Assembly: GCF_030915465.1 (NCBI RefSeq)
Contig: NZ_CP133267.1
Location: 3,006,501-3,070,500 of the forward strand
Origin: Neobacillus sp. PS3-34
GTDB taxonomy: Bacteria > Bacillota > Bacilli > Bacillales > Cytobacillaceae
DNA: 64,000 nucleotides
Reading direction: 5' to 3'
Positions 8,914 through 17,475 of this stretch are shown one piece after another. The translations under genes and the position numbers were made by a program. Below the pieces are notes generated by a model. The model ran no database searches and was not told the origin of the DNA. It saw only the letters and a program-made list of their open reading frames with translations. Numbering within the stretch: the stretch's first letter is position 1; each line of letters begins with the position of its first letter.

Positions 8914-10123
8914 TGAAAAGAAAATTTACATGCTTTTTGGTTATCCTTATCATTATTCCATTCCTCGGTGGCTGCTGGAATCAAAAGGAATTGACAGATT
9001 TGGCCTTTGTGATGGCCTTGGGGGTCGACCGGGGTGAAAATGACCAGGGATATAAGGTTACCTTTCAAATTGTCAATCCCGGAAATGTTTCAACCGGACA
9101 AATGGGCGGGGGAGGCGGCGTTCCAATTGCGGTATACAAAAGTTCAGGAGAAAATTTAACCGATGCGGCTAGGAATGCAACAAAAAAGCTTTCGAGGCAA
9201 TTATATTATGCTCACACCAATGTAGTCGTAATTAGTGAAGAGCTCGCTGCGGAGGAAGGAATTTTAAATATATTGGATGCATTGGACAGGGATCCGGTTT
9301 TTAGGACGACAACCCAGCTGGTTATTGCCAGGGGCACGACCGCTGAAACGATGCTTTCTACGCTTACTATTCTTGATAAATTGCCGGTCAATAATATCAC
9401 CAAATCCCTGCAAGTAACCGAAAATATGCTAGGGGAAAACATTAAGGTAACCGTTGATGACGTGATCAGCAGTATCGTAAGCAGCGGAAAAGTAACTATT
9501 GCCAATGGTTTTCAATTAGTGGGAAAAAAGAGCCATGGGAAGAATAAAGCAAATTTAGATTCTACTATTCCAGATGTAATTATTAAAACAGATGGACTGG
9601 CTATTTTTAAAAAGGGCAAATTGATAGGGTGGATCGATGGTAAAAAAGCCCGTGGAGTCGTATGGGTTCTGGACAAAATTAAGGGAACGGATATAAACAT
9701 CGACTGGAATGGAAAACACAATGCGATTAGTTTAATTTCAATTCGGGCTAAATCCAAGGTATCAGCCACTGTCAAAAATGGAAGGCTGCTATTCATATAG
9801 CGATTGAAGAGGAAGGGAATATTAGCCAGGCGGATACTGCAGTTAAATTGACAGATCCTGACATGATCGGAAAAATTGAAAAGAAAATGGAAAAAGCCAT
9901 TCAAAAGGAAGTTCTCGGTTCAATAAAAGCTGCCCAAAAACAAAAAAGTGATATTTTTGGTTTTGGAGATGTCGTTCATCGTACCGATCCTAAGGCATGG
10001 AGGAGTATGAAGAAAAACTGGGATGATCACTTTGCAAATTTATCGGTAACGGTTAAAGTGGATGCCTATCTTCGCCGAAGCGGAATCCGGACAAACCCGT
10101 TTTGGCTTGAATTGAATAATTAA
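8910..10123 (+). CDS. Ger(x)C-family spore germination lipoprotein, frame broken near 9783-9787
   Basis: Subunit C of the germinant receptor, about 404 residues when restored. A signal peptide ends in the lipobox LGGC at about residue 21, so it is a lipoprotein on the outer face of the inner spore membrane. The body has the family landmarks ELTDLAFVMALGVDRGE near the N-terminus and KIEKKMEKAIQKEV near the C-terminus. The first frame ends at 9800. The true continuation AIHIAIEEEGNISQADTAVK starts at about 9788 in another frame. Adding one C to AGGCTGCT (giving AGGCCTGCT) restores NGRPAIHIAIEEEG. It overlaps the A gene and precedes the B gene by 26 bp. Confidence 0.9.
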
Positions 10124-10149
10124 TACCCTTAAGAAGGGGAAGTGTGCAG

Positions 10150-11295
10150 ATGGACATAATAAAAATCAAACCATTCCAATTGTTTGTCCTCGTATTTTTA
10201 TATGAGATGGGCAGCGCCATTGTAGTTGGAATTGCTTCTGGGTTAAAACAGGACGCGTGGATGGCTGTTCTTCTCGGGTTGACAGGCGGAATTTTGCTGT
10301 TTCTCGTCTATCATCGATTATTCAGCTATTATCCAGATCTTCCCCTGACAGGCTATGTTCAAAAAATTACAGGGAAATTTATTGGGCGTATCCTCGGTTT
10401 TCTATATATCGTCTATTTTATTTATTGCGCAACAAGGGTAACACGTGATATCGGTGAGCTCTTAACAACAACGATTTATACGAATACTCCGTTGTTTATT
10501 ATAAATACCCTTATGATCCTGACTGTAATTTATGCCATCCATAAAGGCCTTGAAGTATTGGCCAGAGTGGGTGAGCTGTTATTTATGATCGTCTATTTAA
10601 TGGCAATAGCCGGCTTTCTTCTAGTGGTATTTTCGGGACTAATCCATTTGGAAAACCTGAAACCGATACTGGAAAATGGCATTATGCCGGTGATTAAGAA
10701 AACCTTGGGTGAAACGATAACCTTTCCATTTGGAGAAATGATCATCTTTACGATGATACTTCCGACCTTAAATGAACCAAATAAGGCGAAAATGGTATGT
10801 CTTGGGGGAATGGTTTTAGCAGGTATAAATATCACCATAACAACCATTATCAATATTACCTCGTTAGGGACAGATCTTATTATCCGTTCTCCTTTCCCAT
10901 TGCTAAGCACAATAGCTAAAATTGAGCTGATGAATTTTATTGAAAGGCTCGATGTATTTTTTATGCTCTACCTTGTGATTGGCGGGTTTTTCAAAATAAC
11001 TCTTTACTTTTATGCTGCCGTGGTGGGAGCTACTGATTTATTTAATTTAAAGAATCAAAGCAAGCTAAGCTTTCCAATCGGCTTCATTATTTTATTTTCG
11101 TCGATTACTATTGCCTCCAACTATGCTGAACATATTAAAGAAGGCTTGAACATTGTCCCAATTTATTTGCATTGGCCATTTCAAATTGTTATACCGATGA
11201 TGCTGCTTATCATCGCTTTTTTTCGAAACAGAAAGAAAAAGCAGAAAGCAAGCACCGATCAAGCAGAGAATGCAGAAGGGATGCCCACACAATAA
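10150..11295 (+). CDS. GerB-type spore germination permease-like subunit
   Basis: About 381 residues with ten to eleven predicted membrane helices, the endospore-germination branch of the APC amino-acid/polyamine permease superfamily. It is the B subunit of the receptor and the part thought to contact the germinant (known for GerBB-type proteins). The sequence starts with IKIKPFQLFVLVFLYEMGSA and ends in a charged tail. I chose ATG 10150, ten bases after AAGGGG. GTG at 10144 is possible. The gene order A-C-B differs from the usual A-B-C. The frame is intact. Likely forespore-expressed, though I could not identify a convincing SigG promoter. Confidence 0.9.
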   Translation: MDIIKIKPFQLFVLVFLYEMGSAIVVGIASGLKQDAWMAVLLGLTGGILLFLVYHRLFSYYPDLPLTGYVQKITGKFIGRILGFLYIVYFIYCATRVTRDIGELLTTTIYTNTPLFIINTLMILTVIYAIHKGLEVLARVGELLFMIVYLMAIAGFLLVVFSGLIHLENLKPILENGIMPVIKKTLGETITFPFGEMIIFTMILPTLNEPNKAKMVCLGGMVLAGINITITTIINITSLGTDLIIRSPFPLLSTIAKIELMNFIERLDVFFMLYLVIGGFFKITLYFYAAVVGATDLFNLKNQSKLSFPIGFIILFSSITIASNYAEHIKEGLNIVPIYLHWPFQIVIPMMLLIIAFFRNRKKKQKASTDQAENAEGMPTQ

Positions 11296-11315
11296 TATTA
11301 CTTCTTATTTACCGA

Positions 11316-11346
11316 AGAGGCGCGAATACTGGAGCGCTCTCTTTTT
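11316..11346 (+). terminator. Probable terminator of the first ger operon
   Basis: AGAGGCGC and GCGCTCT form a bulged stem followed by CTTTTT. It abuts the start of dispersed repeat A. Confidence 0.5.
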
Positions 11347-11452
11347 AGCTAATCAGAATTTATTTCCATAAATTCTGATGCGCATAAGTGCAACTACCCC
11401 TCTGTCTTCGCCTTAAGGCTCGCCAATCGGTGAGTTTTCTTTAAAAAATAAT
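11344..11452. repeat. Dispersed repeat A, copy 1 (internally deleted)
   Basis: This copy shares the left part (AATCAGAATTTAT...AAATTCTGA) and right part (ATAAGTGCAACTAC, CTTTAAGGCTCG-type core, then a CG-rich hairpin and TTTTCTTTAAA) with the copy at 48130-48296. It lacks about 60 bases of the middle. The right part also recurs at 34520-34580. Confidence 0.75.
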
Positions 11453-11496
11453 TGACATTAGATTAATTTTTTATTATTATTTGTATGTACAAACAA
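11452..11496 (+). promoter_or_regulatory. Promoter with operator TTGTATGTACAAACAA directly after the -10 box
   Basis: TTGACA (11452-11457), a 17-bp spacer and TATTAT (11475-11480) make a near-consensus SigA promoter. The near-palindrome TTGTATGTACAAACAA (11481-11496) begins at the next base, covering the transcription start. The same order and spacing occur upstream of the aldo/keto reductase at 17417. A repressor bound here would block the SDR operon. Confidence 0.75.
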
Positions 11497-11573
11497 CTAT
11501 AAAGTTAAATAGAAATATAAAGTAAGGCAATGTTCTTGTTTCCTGAAATAAAAGATAAAGGAGGAAGAATGGA

Positions 11574-12271
11574 ATGAAACAAAAAATCGCCGTCGTAACA
11601 GGTGCTAATAGAGGAATCGGTTACGAAATATCAAGGCAGCTCGGACAGCTTGGAGTGACAGTAGTCATGACTGCGCGTGATAAGGAAAAGGGACAAGAGG
11701 CATTCAAGCAATTAAAGCTGGAAGGATTGGATGTGCATTTTCATTCCCTTGACGTGACGAATGAATCGAGTATTCAGCAGCTTGCTTTATATTTAAAGGA
11801 ACGGTTTGGATCTATCGATATATTGATTAATAATGCGGGAATTTCCATTGATGGCAACAAAAATGTCCTGGAAGCCAGTTTGGATACTTTTAGAAAAACA
11901 ATGGAGACGAATGTATACGGACCACTTCGTTTATCACAGGCTTTGGCTACCTCGCTTCAAGAAAGCGGGGATGGCAGGATTGTGAACGTTTCAAGCGGAA
12001 TGGGGGCTATACACGAATTGGGGGGATGGAGTCCATCTTATTCATTCTCTAAAACAGCGCTGAACGCTTTGACAATTCAATTAGCAGATGAATTGCAGGG
12101 AAAAGGTGTTTTAGTTAATTCTATGTGCCCGGGATGGGTCCGCACGGATATGGGCGGGTTAAGTGCCCCACGTTCCGTAGCAGAAGGGCCGATACTGCAG
12201 TATGGCTGGCAACGGGAAATGTTGGAAGAACCGGAAAGTTTTTTAGAGATCGCAAGGAAATCGCCTGGTAG
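11574..12271 (+). CDS. SDR-family oxidoreductase, frame broken near 12186-12190
   Basis: A classical short-chain dehydrogenase of about 232 residues, resembling plant-type carbonyl/menthone reductases. Visible: the cofactor motif TGANRGIGYE (about 9-18), NNAG (about 85-88), catalytic Ser in NVSSGMG, and YSFSK (Tyr-x3-Lys) at about 155-159. After PRSVAEG the written frame turns into unrelated sequence and runs to 12305. Adding one G to GAAGGGCC at 12186 restores the family C-terminus ADTAVWLATG...TGKFFRDRKEIAW, with the stop at 12269-12271. The cytoplasmic NADPH-dependent reduction of a carbonyl or quinone substrate is inferred from the family. First gene behind the operator promoter at 11452 and co-oriented with the flavodoxin-fold genes. 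Confidence 0.88.
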
Positions 12272-12387
12272 GCCAAAGCGAGTGACATTTGAAAGTTTAT
12301 CATAAAAAAACCAGGAATTTGTTTGAATGGAACAAAGCAAAACACAAAAACTAAAAAGAAATATTGAGAAGAAGAGGAGACTTACTT

Positions 12388-12917
12388 ATGAAAACACTAG
12401 TTATTATTACTCACCCTAATCTGGAGCAGTCAAGAATTAACCGAACTTGGATGGAGGAATTGAAAAAACACGAAGAAATTACGATTCATACTCTTTATCA
12501 AGCCTATCCAGATGGAAAAATAAACGTTGAACAAGAACAAAGCCTGTTAGCGTCCCATGATCGGATTATCCTTCAATTCCCATTCTACTGGTACAGCACT
12601 CCTGCATTGTTGAAGCAGTGGCAGGATGAAGTCCTTTCCTACGGCTGGGCATACGGAGAAGGCGGCGACAAGCTTCACGGCAAAGAACTAGGTCTTGCAA
12701 TTTCAACCTTTGGCGTGAAGATTCATATCAGCAGACTGGCTACAATAATTTTACCATGGAGACCTTAACAACTCCTTTACAGCAGACGAGCAATCTCATT
12801 GGTACCCGATTTATGCCATTATTTGTACTGAATGGCGTGATGCATATTTCAGATGAGGAACTTGCGGAAAATGCAAAAGCATACGTAAGTCATGTTCTTG
12901 AGTCTTCAAAGATATAA
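12388..12917 (+). CDS. NAD(P)H-dependent flavodoxin-fold oxidoreductase, frame broken near 12712-12716
   Basis: A KefF/MdaB-like flavoprotein of about 176 residues that would reduce quinones or electrophiles by two-electron hydride transfer with bound FMN/FAD. The N-terminus LVIITHPNLEQSRIN and the LQFPFYWYSTPALLKQWQDE segment (about 67-86) match the gene at 13046. The frame leaves the family after LAISTFG. The paralogue has a Gly-Gly-Pro turn there, and GAAGATTCATATCAG onward (EDSYQQTGYN...) continues in another frame to the stop at 12915-12917. One missing base, or four if GGNCC was lost, would restore it. The start at 12388 has GAGGAG. It is a duplicate of the next gene. Confidence 0.85.
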
Positions 12918-13001
12918 GCTTAATTTAAAGATAAAGAGGTATTTCTAGAAATTCTAGGTGCCCCCTTATTAAATTAAACAATTGAAAACATTCTTATATT
13001 A

Positions 13002-13017
13002 TTGTGTGTACAAACAA
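13002..13017. promoter_or_regulatory. Operator-like near-palindrome TTGTGTGTACAAACAA
   Basis: This differs by one base from the operator at 11481 and lies 28 bp upstream of the next ATG, right after A+T-rich TATATTAT, which could serve as a -10 box. I see no good -35. Confidence 0.6.
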
Positions 13018-13045
13018 CATGAGTTATAACAGAAAGGTGATAAAA

Positions 13046-13585
13046 ATGAAAACTTTAGTCATTGTTGCACATCCAAACCTTGAGAGATCGAAAGTAAATA
13101 AAAAGTGGATGAACCGTCTTCAACAGGAAGAGAATGTAACGGTTCACAATTTATATGCACTTTACCCAAATTTTGAGATCGATGTAGAAAAAGAGCAGCA
13201 GTTATTATTAGAGCATGATCGCATTGTTCTGCAATTCCCATTCTATTGGTACAGCACACCAGCTTTATTAAAGCAATGGCAGGATGTCGTTTTAACATAT
13301 GGTTTTGCCTACGGGTCAGAAGGAAACAAATTACACGGAAAAGAGTTTATGCTGGCAATCTCATCTGGCGGTCCAGCTGAAGCTTACCAGGCTGGAGGTT
13401 ACAATAGCTATTCAATGAGTGAGTTAACTCGCCCGCTTCAAGCAACAGCAAACCTGTCTGGAATGCATTTCTTGCCATCATTCCTTTTACAAGGAATGAT
13501 GACATTAAACGAAGAAAGACTTCAAGAGAGCACAGAAGCACTCGCTGCTTATGTAACCAATCCAAATTTACGTGCAGGCCGCTAA
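13046..13585 (+). CDS. NAD(P)H-dependent flavodoxin-fold oxidoreductase (intact paralogue)
   Basis: A 179-residue flavoprotein of the NQO1/KefF/YwrO group. Seen: LVIVAHPNLERSKVN with the flavin phosphate-binding loop at 5-18, LQFPFYWYSTPALLKQWQDV (about 66-85), and SSGGPAEAYQAGGYN (about 108-122) near the flavin ring. Predicted cytoplasmic quinone or nitro-compound reductase. It has an AGAAAGGTGAT ribosome-binding site before ATG 13046. It carries its own operator copy 28 bp upstream and is followed by a third family member, which suggests local amplification of detoxifying flavoproteins. The substrate is not known. Confidence 0.92.
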   Translation: MKTLVIVAHPNLERSKVNKKWMNRLQQEENVTVHNLYALYPNFEIDVEKEQQLLLEHDRIVLQFPFYWYSTPALLKQWQDVVLTYGFAYGSEGNKLHGKEFMLAISSGGPAEAYQAGGYNSYSMSELTRPLQATANLSGMHFLPSFLLQGMMTLNEERLQESTEALAAYVTNPNLRAGR

Positions 13586-13661
13586 TCGGTCTTCAAACGA
13601 ATAAATCTTAGAACCTTCATTTAGTTTAATAAACCTCAAGAAAAGAATGGAAGAGATGAAA

Positions 13662-14255
13662 ATGAAAACTTTAGTTATATACACACATCCAAACCCAGCA
13701 AGCTTTAATGCTGCCATTAAAGAAACAGTAGTAAACGAGTTGACTTCAAAAGGACATGAGGTTAAAGTTCGTGATCTATATGAATTGAACTTCAATCCAA
13801 TTTTGTCAGGAGAAGATTTTGTTCAGTTTTCTCAAAATCAAACTCCAGCAGATATTAAAGCAGAACAAGATGCTATCTCTTGGGCAGATCAGCTTGTCTT
13901 TATCTATCCAACATGGTGGACGAACATGCCAGCCATGTTAAAAGGATATATTGACCGCGTGTTTACAAATGGATTTGCATTCAAATATACCGAAAAAGGT
14001 GCGGAAGGATTGTTATCTGGAAAAAAAGCAATTATTTTCCAAACAACAGGCCAGCCAAAAGATAGTTTAGAAGCATACAACTTGATTTCACCTTTACAAA
14101 TTAGCATAGAAATGGGTACTTTAGCCTTCGTTGGAATTGAAACTGTAGCACATTCATTTTTCCATTCAGTGCCATTTGTCTCAGACGAAGATCGTCAAAA
14201 CATGCTGAATGAGGTCAAACAGGTACTTTCTACATTAAAACCAGTTAACGCATAG
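13662..14255 (+). CDS. NAD(P)H:quinone oxidoreductase, flavodoxin fold
   Basis: About 197 residues. It is more distant from the other two flavoproteins but has the same start (KTLVIYTHPNPASFNAAI) and the hallmark YPTWWTNMPAMLKGYIDRVF (about 78-97), typical of KefF/YabF and mammalian NQO1 type reductases. I chose ATG 13662 because GGAAGAG lies six bases upstream. ATG 13647 is in frame but would bury the ribosome-binding site. A hairpin terminator follows directly, so it ends the oxidoreductase run. A role in two-electron quinone reduction, avoiding semiquinone stress, is inferred from the family. Confidence 0.9.
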   Translation: MKTLVIYTHPNPASFNAAIKETVVNELTSKGHEVKVRDLYELNFNPILSGEDFVQFSQNQTPADIKAEQDAISWADQLVFIYPTWWTNMPAMLKGYIDRVFTNGFAFKYTEKGAEGLLSGKKAIIFQTTGQPKDSLEAYNLISPLQISIEMGTLAFVGIETVAHSFFHSVPFVSDEDRQNMLNEVKQVLSTLKPVNA

Positions 14256-14264
14256 GGAAAGAAA

Positions 14265-14302
14265 AGCAGGATCACCTTTAAAGGGCCCTGCTCTTGTTTT
14301 TT
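14265..14302 (+). terminator. Rho-independent terminator
   Basis: AGCAGG and CCTGCT form the stem base, followed by CTTGTTTTTTC. It separates the oxidoreductase genes from the MarR gene. Confidence 0.75.
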
Positions 14303-14346
14303 CAGATATTAGGTAGAAGTCTTGTTCTATACATCATTGGATTGAC

Positions 14347-14400
14347 TGAGATTTATCTCATTTAGAAAATGAAGCATATGTTATAATATAAATGAGATAA
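14347..14400. promoter_or_regulatory. marR promoter region with two ATCTCA/TGAGAT elements
   Basis: TGAGATTTATCTCA (14347-14360) is a perfect inverted repeat with a TT centre. AAATGAGATAA (14390-14400) is the exact reverse complement of TTATCTCATTT (14353-14363). A TATAAT at 14382-14387 lies between them. The pattern fits autoregulation by the MarR protein. It recalls the ATCTC/GAGAT arms of B. subtilis MhqR boxes but is not identical. Confidence 0.65.
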
Positions 14401-14437
14401 TATTTGTTAGTTTGTCATGAACTAGGAGTTGAAATAA

Positions 14438-14863
14438 ATGGAACAGTACTTTTGTCAATGCTTGTATTTCACAGCAAATCATTTGGCAAGGTTAATGAAT
14501 AAAATGGCAGAGGAAGAATTTGCCCAGATCGGCCTTTCTCCGACCTATGCGTTTTTATTAATGGCTGTAAAAGACCGCCCAGGCATCACTCAGTCAGAGT
14601 TAAGCAATACGCTGCATATTGCTCCATCTACTACCACAAGATTCGTTGATAAATTAGAAGTGAAGAAATTGGTAGAGAGAAAAAATGAAGGTAAATTAAC
14701 GTTAGTGTTCCTTACTGAAAAAGGTATAGGAATTCAAGCAGAAATCAAAGAATGCTGGAAAAATCTATCTAAGCGATACTCTGACATATTAGGACCAGAA
14801 GCAGCGAAAGAATTAACCAATCAAACCTATCTTGCAGCGGTTGAATTAGAAAAACATAAATAA
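14438..14863 (+). CDS. MarR-family transcriptional regulator
   Basis: A 141-residue winged-helix repressor. The HTH and wing are visible (GITQSELSNTLHIAPSTTTR at about 51-70, then FVDKLEVKKLVERKNEGKL). MarR dimers bind palindromes near their own promoter and release DNA on contact with phenolic, quinone or oxidant ligands. Two cysteines near the N-terminus (positions 6 and 8) could act as a thiol sensor as in OhrR-type members, though their spacing differs. It follows three quinone-reductase genes, which suggests that it controls some of them. However, its own promoter carries a different palindrome from theirs, so it may only autoregulate. Confidence 0.9.
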   Translation: MEQYFCQCLYFTANHLARLMNKMAEEEFAQIGLSPTYAFLLMAVKDRPGITQSELSNTLHIAPSTTTRFVDKLEVKKLVERKNEGKLTLVFLTEKGIGIQAEIKECWKNLSKRYSDILGPEAAKELTNQTYLAAVELEKHK

Positions 14864-14881
14864 GTTTTCCCTGGATTTGAT

Positions 14882-14898
14882 TTGTTTGTACATGCAAA
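14882..14898. promoter_or_regulatory. Isolated operator-like sequence TTGTTTGTACATGCAAA
   Basis: One base different from the operator at 17476-17492, located 19 bp after the marR stop. No promoter or gene that it could obviously control is visible. Confidence 0.4.
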
Positions 14899-15021
14899 AA
14901 TATCCGAAATACTATGCCTCTTCCTCAATTAAGATTTTAGTCTTCTTCTGGAATACAAGAAATGACTAAGAACCTGAAACAATAGGCAGACCTAAATATA
15001 ATCGTTGTTAAATAGAAAGGA

Positions 15022-15057
15022 AGGGCCATTGGGATTGAATTCTCGATGGCTTTTTCT
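15022..15057 (+). terminator. Possible terminator
   Basis: GGCCAT and ATGGC arms with a 16-base loop, then TTTTTC. It could end a transcript reading on from marR. Confidence 0.4.
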
Positions 15058-15188
15058 TTGCCTATCATTCGACCCGAAAGAAACCATTTTCTATTAAAAA
15101 ATCCTGCAAAATGCTTAATTAATGAACTAACCTCAGTGTTATTAACATTTGCTGTGTTTTTATTAACAAAAAGAGTGGATAAACCTAC

Positions 15189-15367
15189 TTATCCACACGC
15201 TAATCTTGACTTAAAATCATGTATCCACATTAGCTGGCCCTTTCATATAGTTTACTGACCTGCTTTGCAATTTTACCAACGATTTCATCCTGTTACCGAC
15301 CTATTTTATCTGAATACCGACCAGATTTTCTAAATTACCGACCAACCCCACAAATTTACTACCGACC
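15189..15367. repeat. Six-copy TTACCGACC array with about 21-bp period, beside DnaA-box-like sequences
   Basis: TTACCGACC or close variants start at 15252, 15273, 15293, 15314, 15335 and 15359, so steps are 21, 20, 21, 21 and 24 bp. Upstream are TTATCCACA (15189-15197, a perfect DnaA box), its near inverse GTGGATAA (15176-15183), and TATCCACA (15222-15229). No gene is convincing in 14864-15472. An open frame over 15046-15258 lacks a ribosome-binding site and any recognisable domain. Confidence 0.7.
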
Positions 15368-15402
15368 TTTGCACATTTTGATGACAGCCGCCAAAATAAA
15401 TA

Positions 15403-15432
15403 AAATCCCCCTTTTTAAAATAAGGAGGATTT
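15403..15432 (-). terminator. Terminator of the SDR gene at 15473
   Basis: AAATCCCCCTT and AAGGAGGATTT pair with one mismatch. On the reverse strand the stem is followed by a T-rich run. Confidence 0.65.
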
Positions 15433-15472
15433 CAAATATAACAAGTTAACTGATTATACAGCAGAATTTAGG

Positions 15473-16306
15473 TTAAAGGATACCTGGCTTGATTAAGCCC
15501 ATGCTTATATCCCACAATTTTCGGGCTGCTTCCGGATCATTTGCTGCTGCAGTTGTATCCGCTTCTTTACAGTTCACAAAGAATTTTCCGCTTACACCGC
15601 GGACTTCCGGGGAAGTAGCTAGATAGACAGGTGTTGCAGCTCCTTTTTTCGAATCAGCTGAGAATGTCTTGAATATTGTCCGAAGAATCCAGGGCATATC
15701 ATGCATTAGATTTGAACGGATAATTCCAGGATGCAGGCTGTTGACGGTAACTGGCTTGCCAGTAAGGCGCTTTGAAAGCTCCTTGGTAAACAAAATTAAT
15801 CCTAACTTTGTCGGACCAACAGCTCTGAAAAACGCGTAATTTTGTTTGGTCATCAGGTCATCAAAGTTCATTTTGATTCCATTATGTTTGGACGCAACAT
15901 TGATAATCCTTCCCTCACCGCTTGCTTCAAGTACATCCATAAGCAGGTGTGAAAGCAGGAAGTGGGAAAGATAATTAGTGGCAAACGTCGTTTCAATGCC
16001 ATCTTCTGTTTCGGAACGCTTTGATAAAAAGACCGCAGCATTGTTGATCAATACGTCTAACTTGTTATACTTATTTTTAAACTGTTCTGCAGCATTCTTA
16101 ACTGAACGCTGAGAGGATAAATCAGCCAGGAGCAGATCAACCTGTTGGTTACCTGTTTGTTCGATAATCTCTTGAACCGCCTTTTGACCCCGTTCCTCAC
16201 TTCTGCACAACAGAACGACAGTCGCCCCTTTTCTTGCTAATTCGATGGCTGTTGCTTTACCTATACCTGAGTTGCCGCCTGTTATTAAACAAATTTTACC
16301 TTTCAT
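15473..16306 (-). CDS. SDR-family protein with the catalytic Tyr replaced
   Basis: A 277-residue protein of the retinol/protochlorophyllide-like SDR branch. The cofactor motif TGGNSGIGKA (about 9-18) and NNAA (about 88-91) are present, and NVASKHNG gives the catalytic Ser. In the active-site helix the expected Y-x3-K reads RAVGPTKLGL: the Lys is kept but Val stands where Tyr belongs. Unless a nearby Tyr (QNYAFF) substitutes, normal SDR chemistry should be impaired, so it may bind cofactor without reducing a usual carbonyl. The frame is intact and the C-terminus is family-like (GKFFVNCKEADTTAAANDPE). It is on the reverse strand just downstream of the aldo/keto reductase and could be in one transcript with it (82-bp gap). 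Confidence 0.85.
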   Translation of the reverse strand: MKGKICLITGGNSGIGKATAIELARKGATVVLLCRSEERGQKAVQEIIEQTGNQQVDLLLADLSSQRSVKNAAEQFKNKYNKLDVLINNAAVFLSKRSETEDGIETTFATNYLSHFLLSHLLMDVLEASGEGRIINVASKHNGIKMNFDDLMTKQNYAFFRAVGPTKLGLILFTKELSKRLTGKPVTVNSLHPGIIRSNLMHDMPWILRTIFKTFSADSKKGAATPVYLATSPEVRGVSGKFFVNCKEADTTAAANDPEAARKLWDISMGLIKPGIL

Positions 16307-16388
16307 TGATTTCTCCCCTTTTTCTAATATGTTTTTTCTTTTAAAAGAGAAGACTTAGGCAGGTGCCTAAGCCTTCTCTGATCCTGGA

Positions 16389-17417
16389 TTACTTCATTTT
16401 CTTTTCGATTTTTCCATACGTTTGACCATGGATGGCATTTAGTACAGGCTCAGAAGCAAGGAAATCATGAGGGAAGCCAAGTTCGATTTTGCTTGCTTCA
16501 TTTAATTGGTGAAGATGTGTTTCTGCTAGCTGGAAGCTTAAACTGCCAAGGTTGTCTTTCATTTGTTCTGCTCGTTTTGCGCCGACTAGAGGAATGACTG
16601 TACCTGCTTGCTGGCGAACCCAATTCAATGCGACCTGAGCAGGAGATACTTCAAGTTCTTTGGCAATTTCTTCAACGGCTGCAGCAATGGCACGATTTCG
16701 TTCATTTAATCGTGCACTCTGCGGGGACAATCTTCCTTTGTCAGCTGAAGGATTATTATATTTTCCTGTTAGTGCTCCTCCAGCCATTGGTGCCCAAGCC
16801 GTAACACCGATATCTAGAGAGCGTGCCATAGGCAATAAATCTCTTTCAGGTGTGCGCTGCAATAAATTATATTCAACCTGTAATCCGATAAAAGGCGTCC
16901 AGCCACGAAGAGAGGCAAGTGTATTCGCTTGTGAAACGATCCATGCTGGGGTATCAGATATTCCGACATAAAGGATTTTTCCAGATCGGACTAAATCGTC
17001 AAGCGCTCGCATGACTTCTTCGACCGGTGTCATGAAGTCCCAGGCATGCAGCCAAAGTAAATCAATATAATCTGTCTGCAGCTGTTTTAAACTCTTTTCA
17101 ACGGATTGAACAAGGTTTTTTCGGTGGTTGCCACCGCCATTCGGATCGTTAGGACGGGTATTCAGTGTATATTTGGTTGCCACAACAAATTGTTCACGTT
17201 GTTCGCGGATAAATTCACCAACATATTTTTCACTTGTTCCATTTGTATAGTTAACAGCACTATCAATAAAATTTCCGCCGGCTTCAGCGAAGACATCAAA
17301 GATTTTCCGGCTTTCCTCCTTGGATGCTCCAAAGCCCCAATCTTCCCCAAATGTCATGGTGCCTAATGCTAATTCTGATACTCTTAAACCGCTTCTTCCT
17401 AATAGTTTATATTTCAT
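16389..17417 (-). CDS. Aldo/keto reductase
   Basis: A 342-residue (beta/alpha)8-barrel reductase of the YajO/YhdN type that reduces aldehydes or ketones with NADPH in the cytoplasm. Catalytic residues are visible: Asp and Tyr in FIDSAVNYTNG (about 49-59), Lys in VVATKYTLN, and His in LLWLHAWDF. The NADPH-binding end is VIPLVGAKRAEQMKDNLGSL. I chose ATG 17417 because AAAAGGAG lies just upstream. A longer in-frame start would include that site. It is driven by a promoter and operator of the same form as the SDR at 11574, so the two are likely co-regulated by one repressor. Substrate unknown. Confidence 0.93.
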   Translation of the reverse strand: MKYKLLGRSGLRVSELALGTMTFGEDWGFGASKEESRKIFDVFAEAGGNFIDSAVNYTNGTSEKYVGEFIREQREQFVVATKYTLNTRPNDPNGGGNHRKNLVQSVEKSLKQLQTDYIDLLWLHAWDFMTPVEEVMRALDDLVRSGKILYVGISDTPAWIVSQANTLASLRGWTPFIGLQVEYNLLQRTPERDLLPMARSLDIGVTAWAPMAGGALTGKYNNPSADKGRLSPQSARLNERNRAIAAAVEEIAKELEVSPAQVALNWVRQQAGTVIPLVGAKRAEQMKDNLGSLSFQLAETHLHQLNEASKIELGFPHDFLASEPVLNAIHGQTYGKIEKKMK

Positions 17418-17475
17418 TTGAATTTCTCCTTTTGGCAAAATGGTTTATTTATTATAAATATCAAATCAATTTTGT

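Noticed and set aside
10144..10149. GTG start for the first ger B subunit
   Set aside because: It sits only four bases from the ribosome-binding site; ATG 10150 has the better spacing. The difference is two codons.
15046..15258. Open frame of 70 codons on the forward strand
   Set aside because: No ribosome-binding site, no recognisable domain, and it crosses the DnaA-like and repeat sequences.
15176..15367. CRISPR-like array or true chromosomal oriC
   Set aside because: Repeats are only nine bases and spacing is too short for CRISPR. dnaA/dnaN are absent, so it is not the chromosomal origin.
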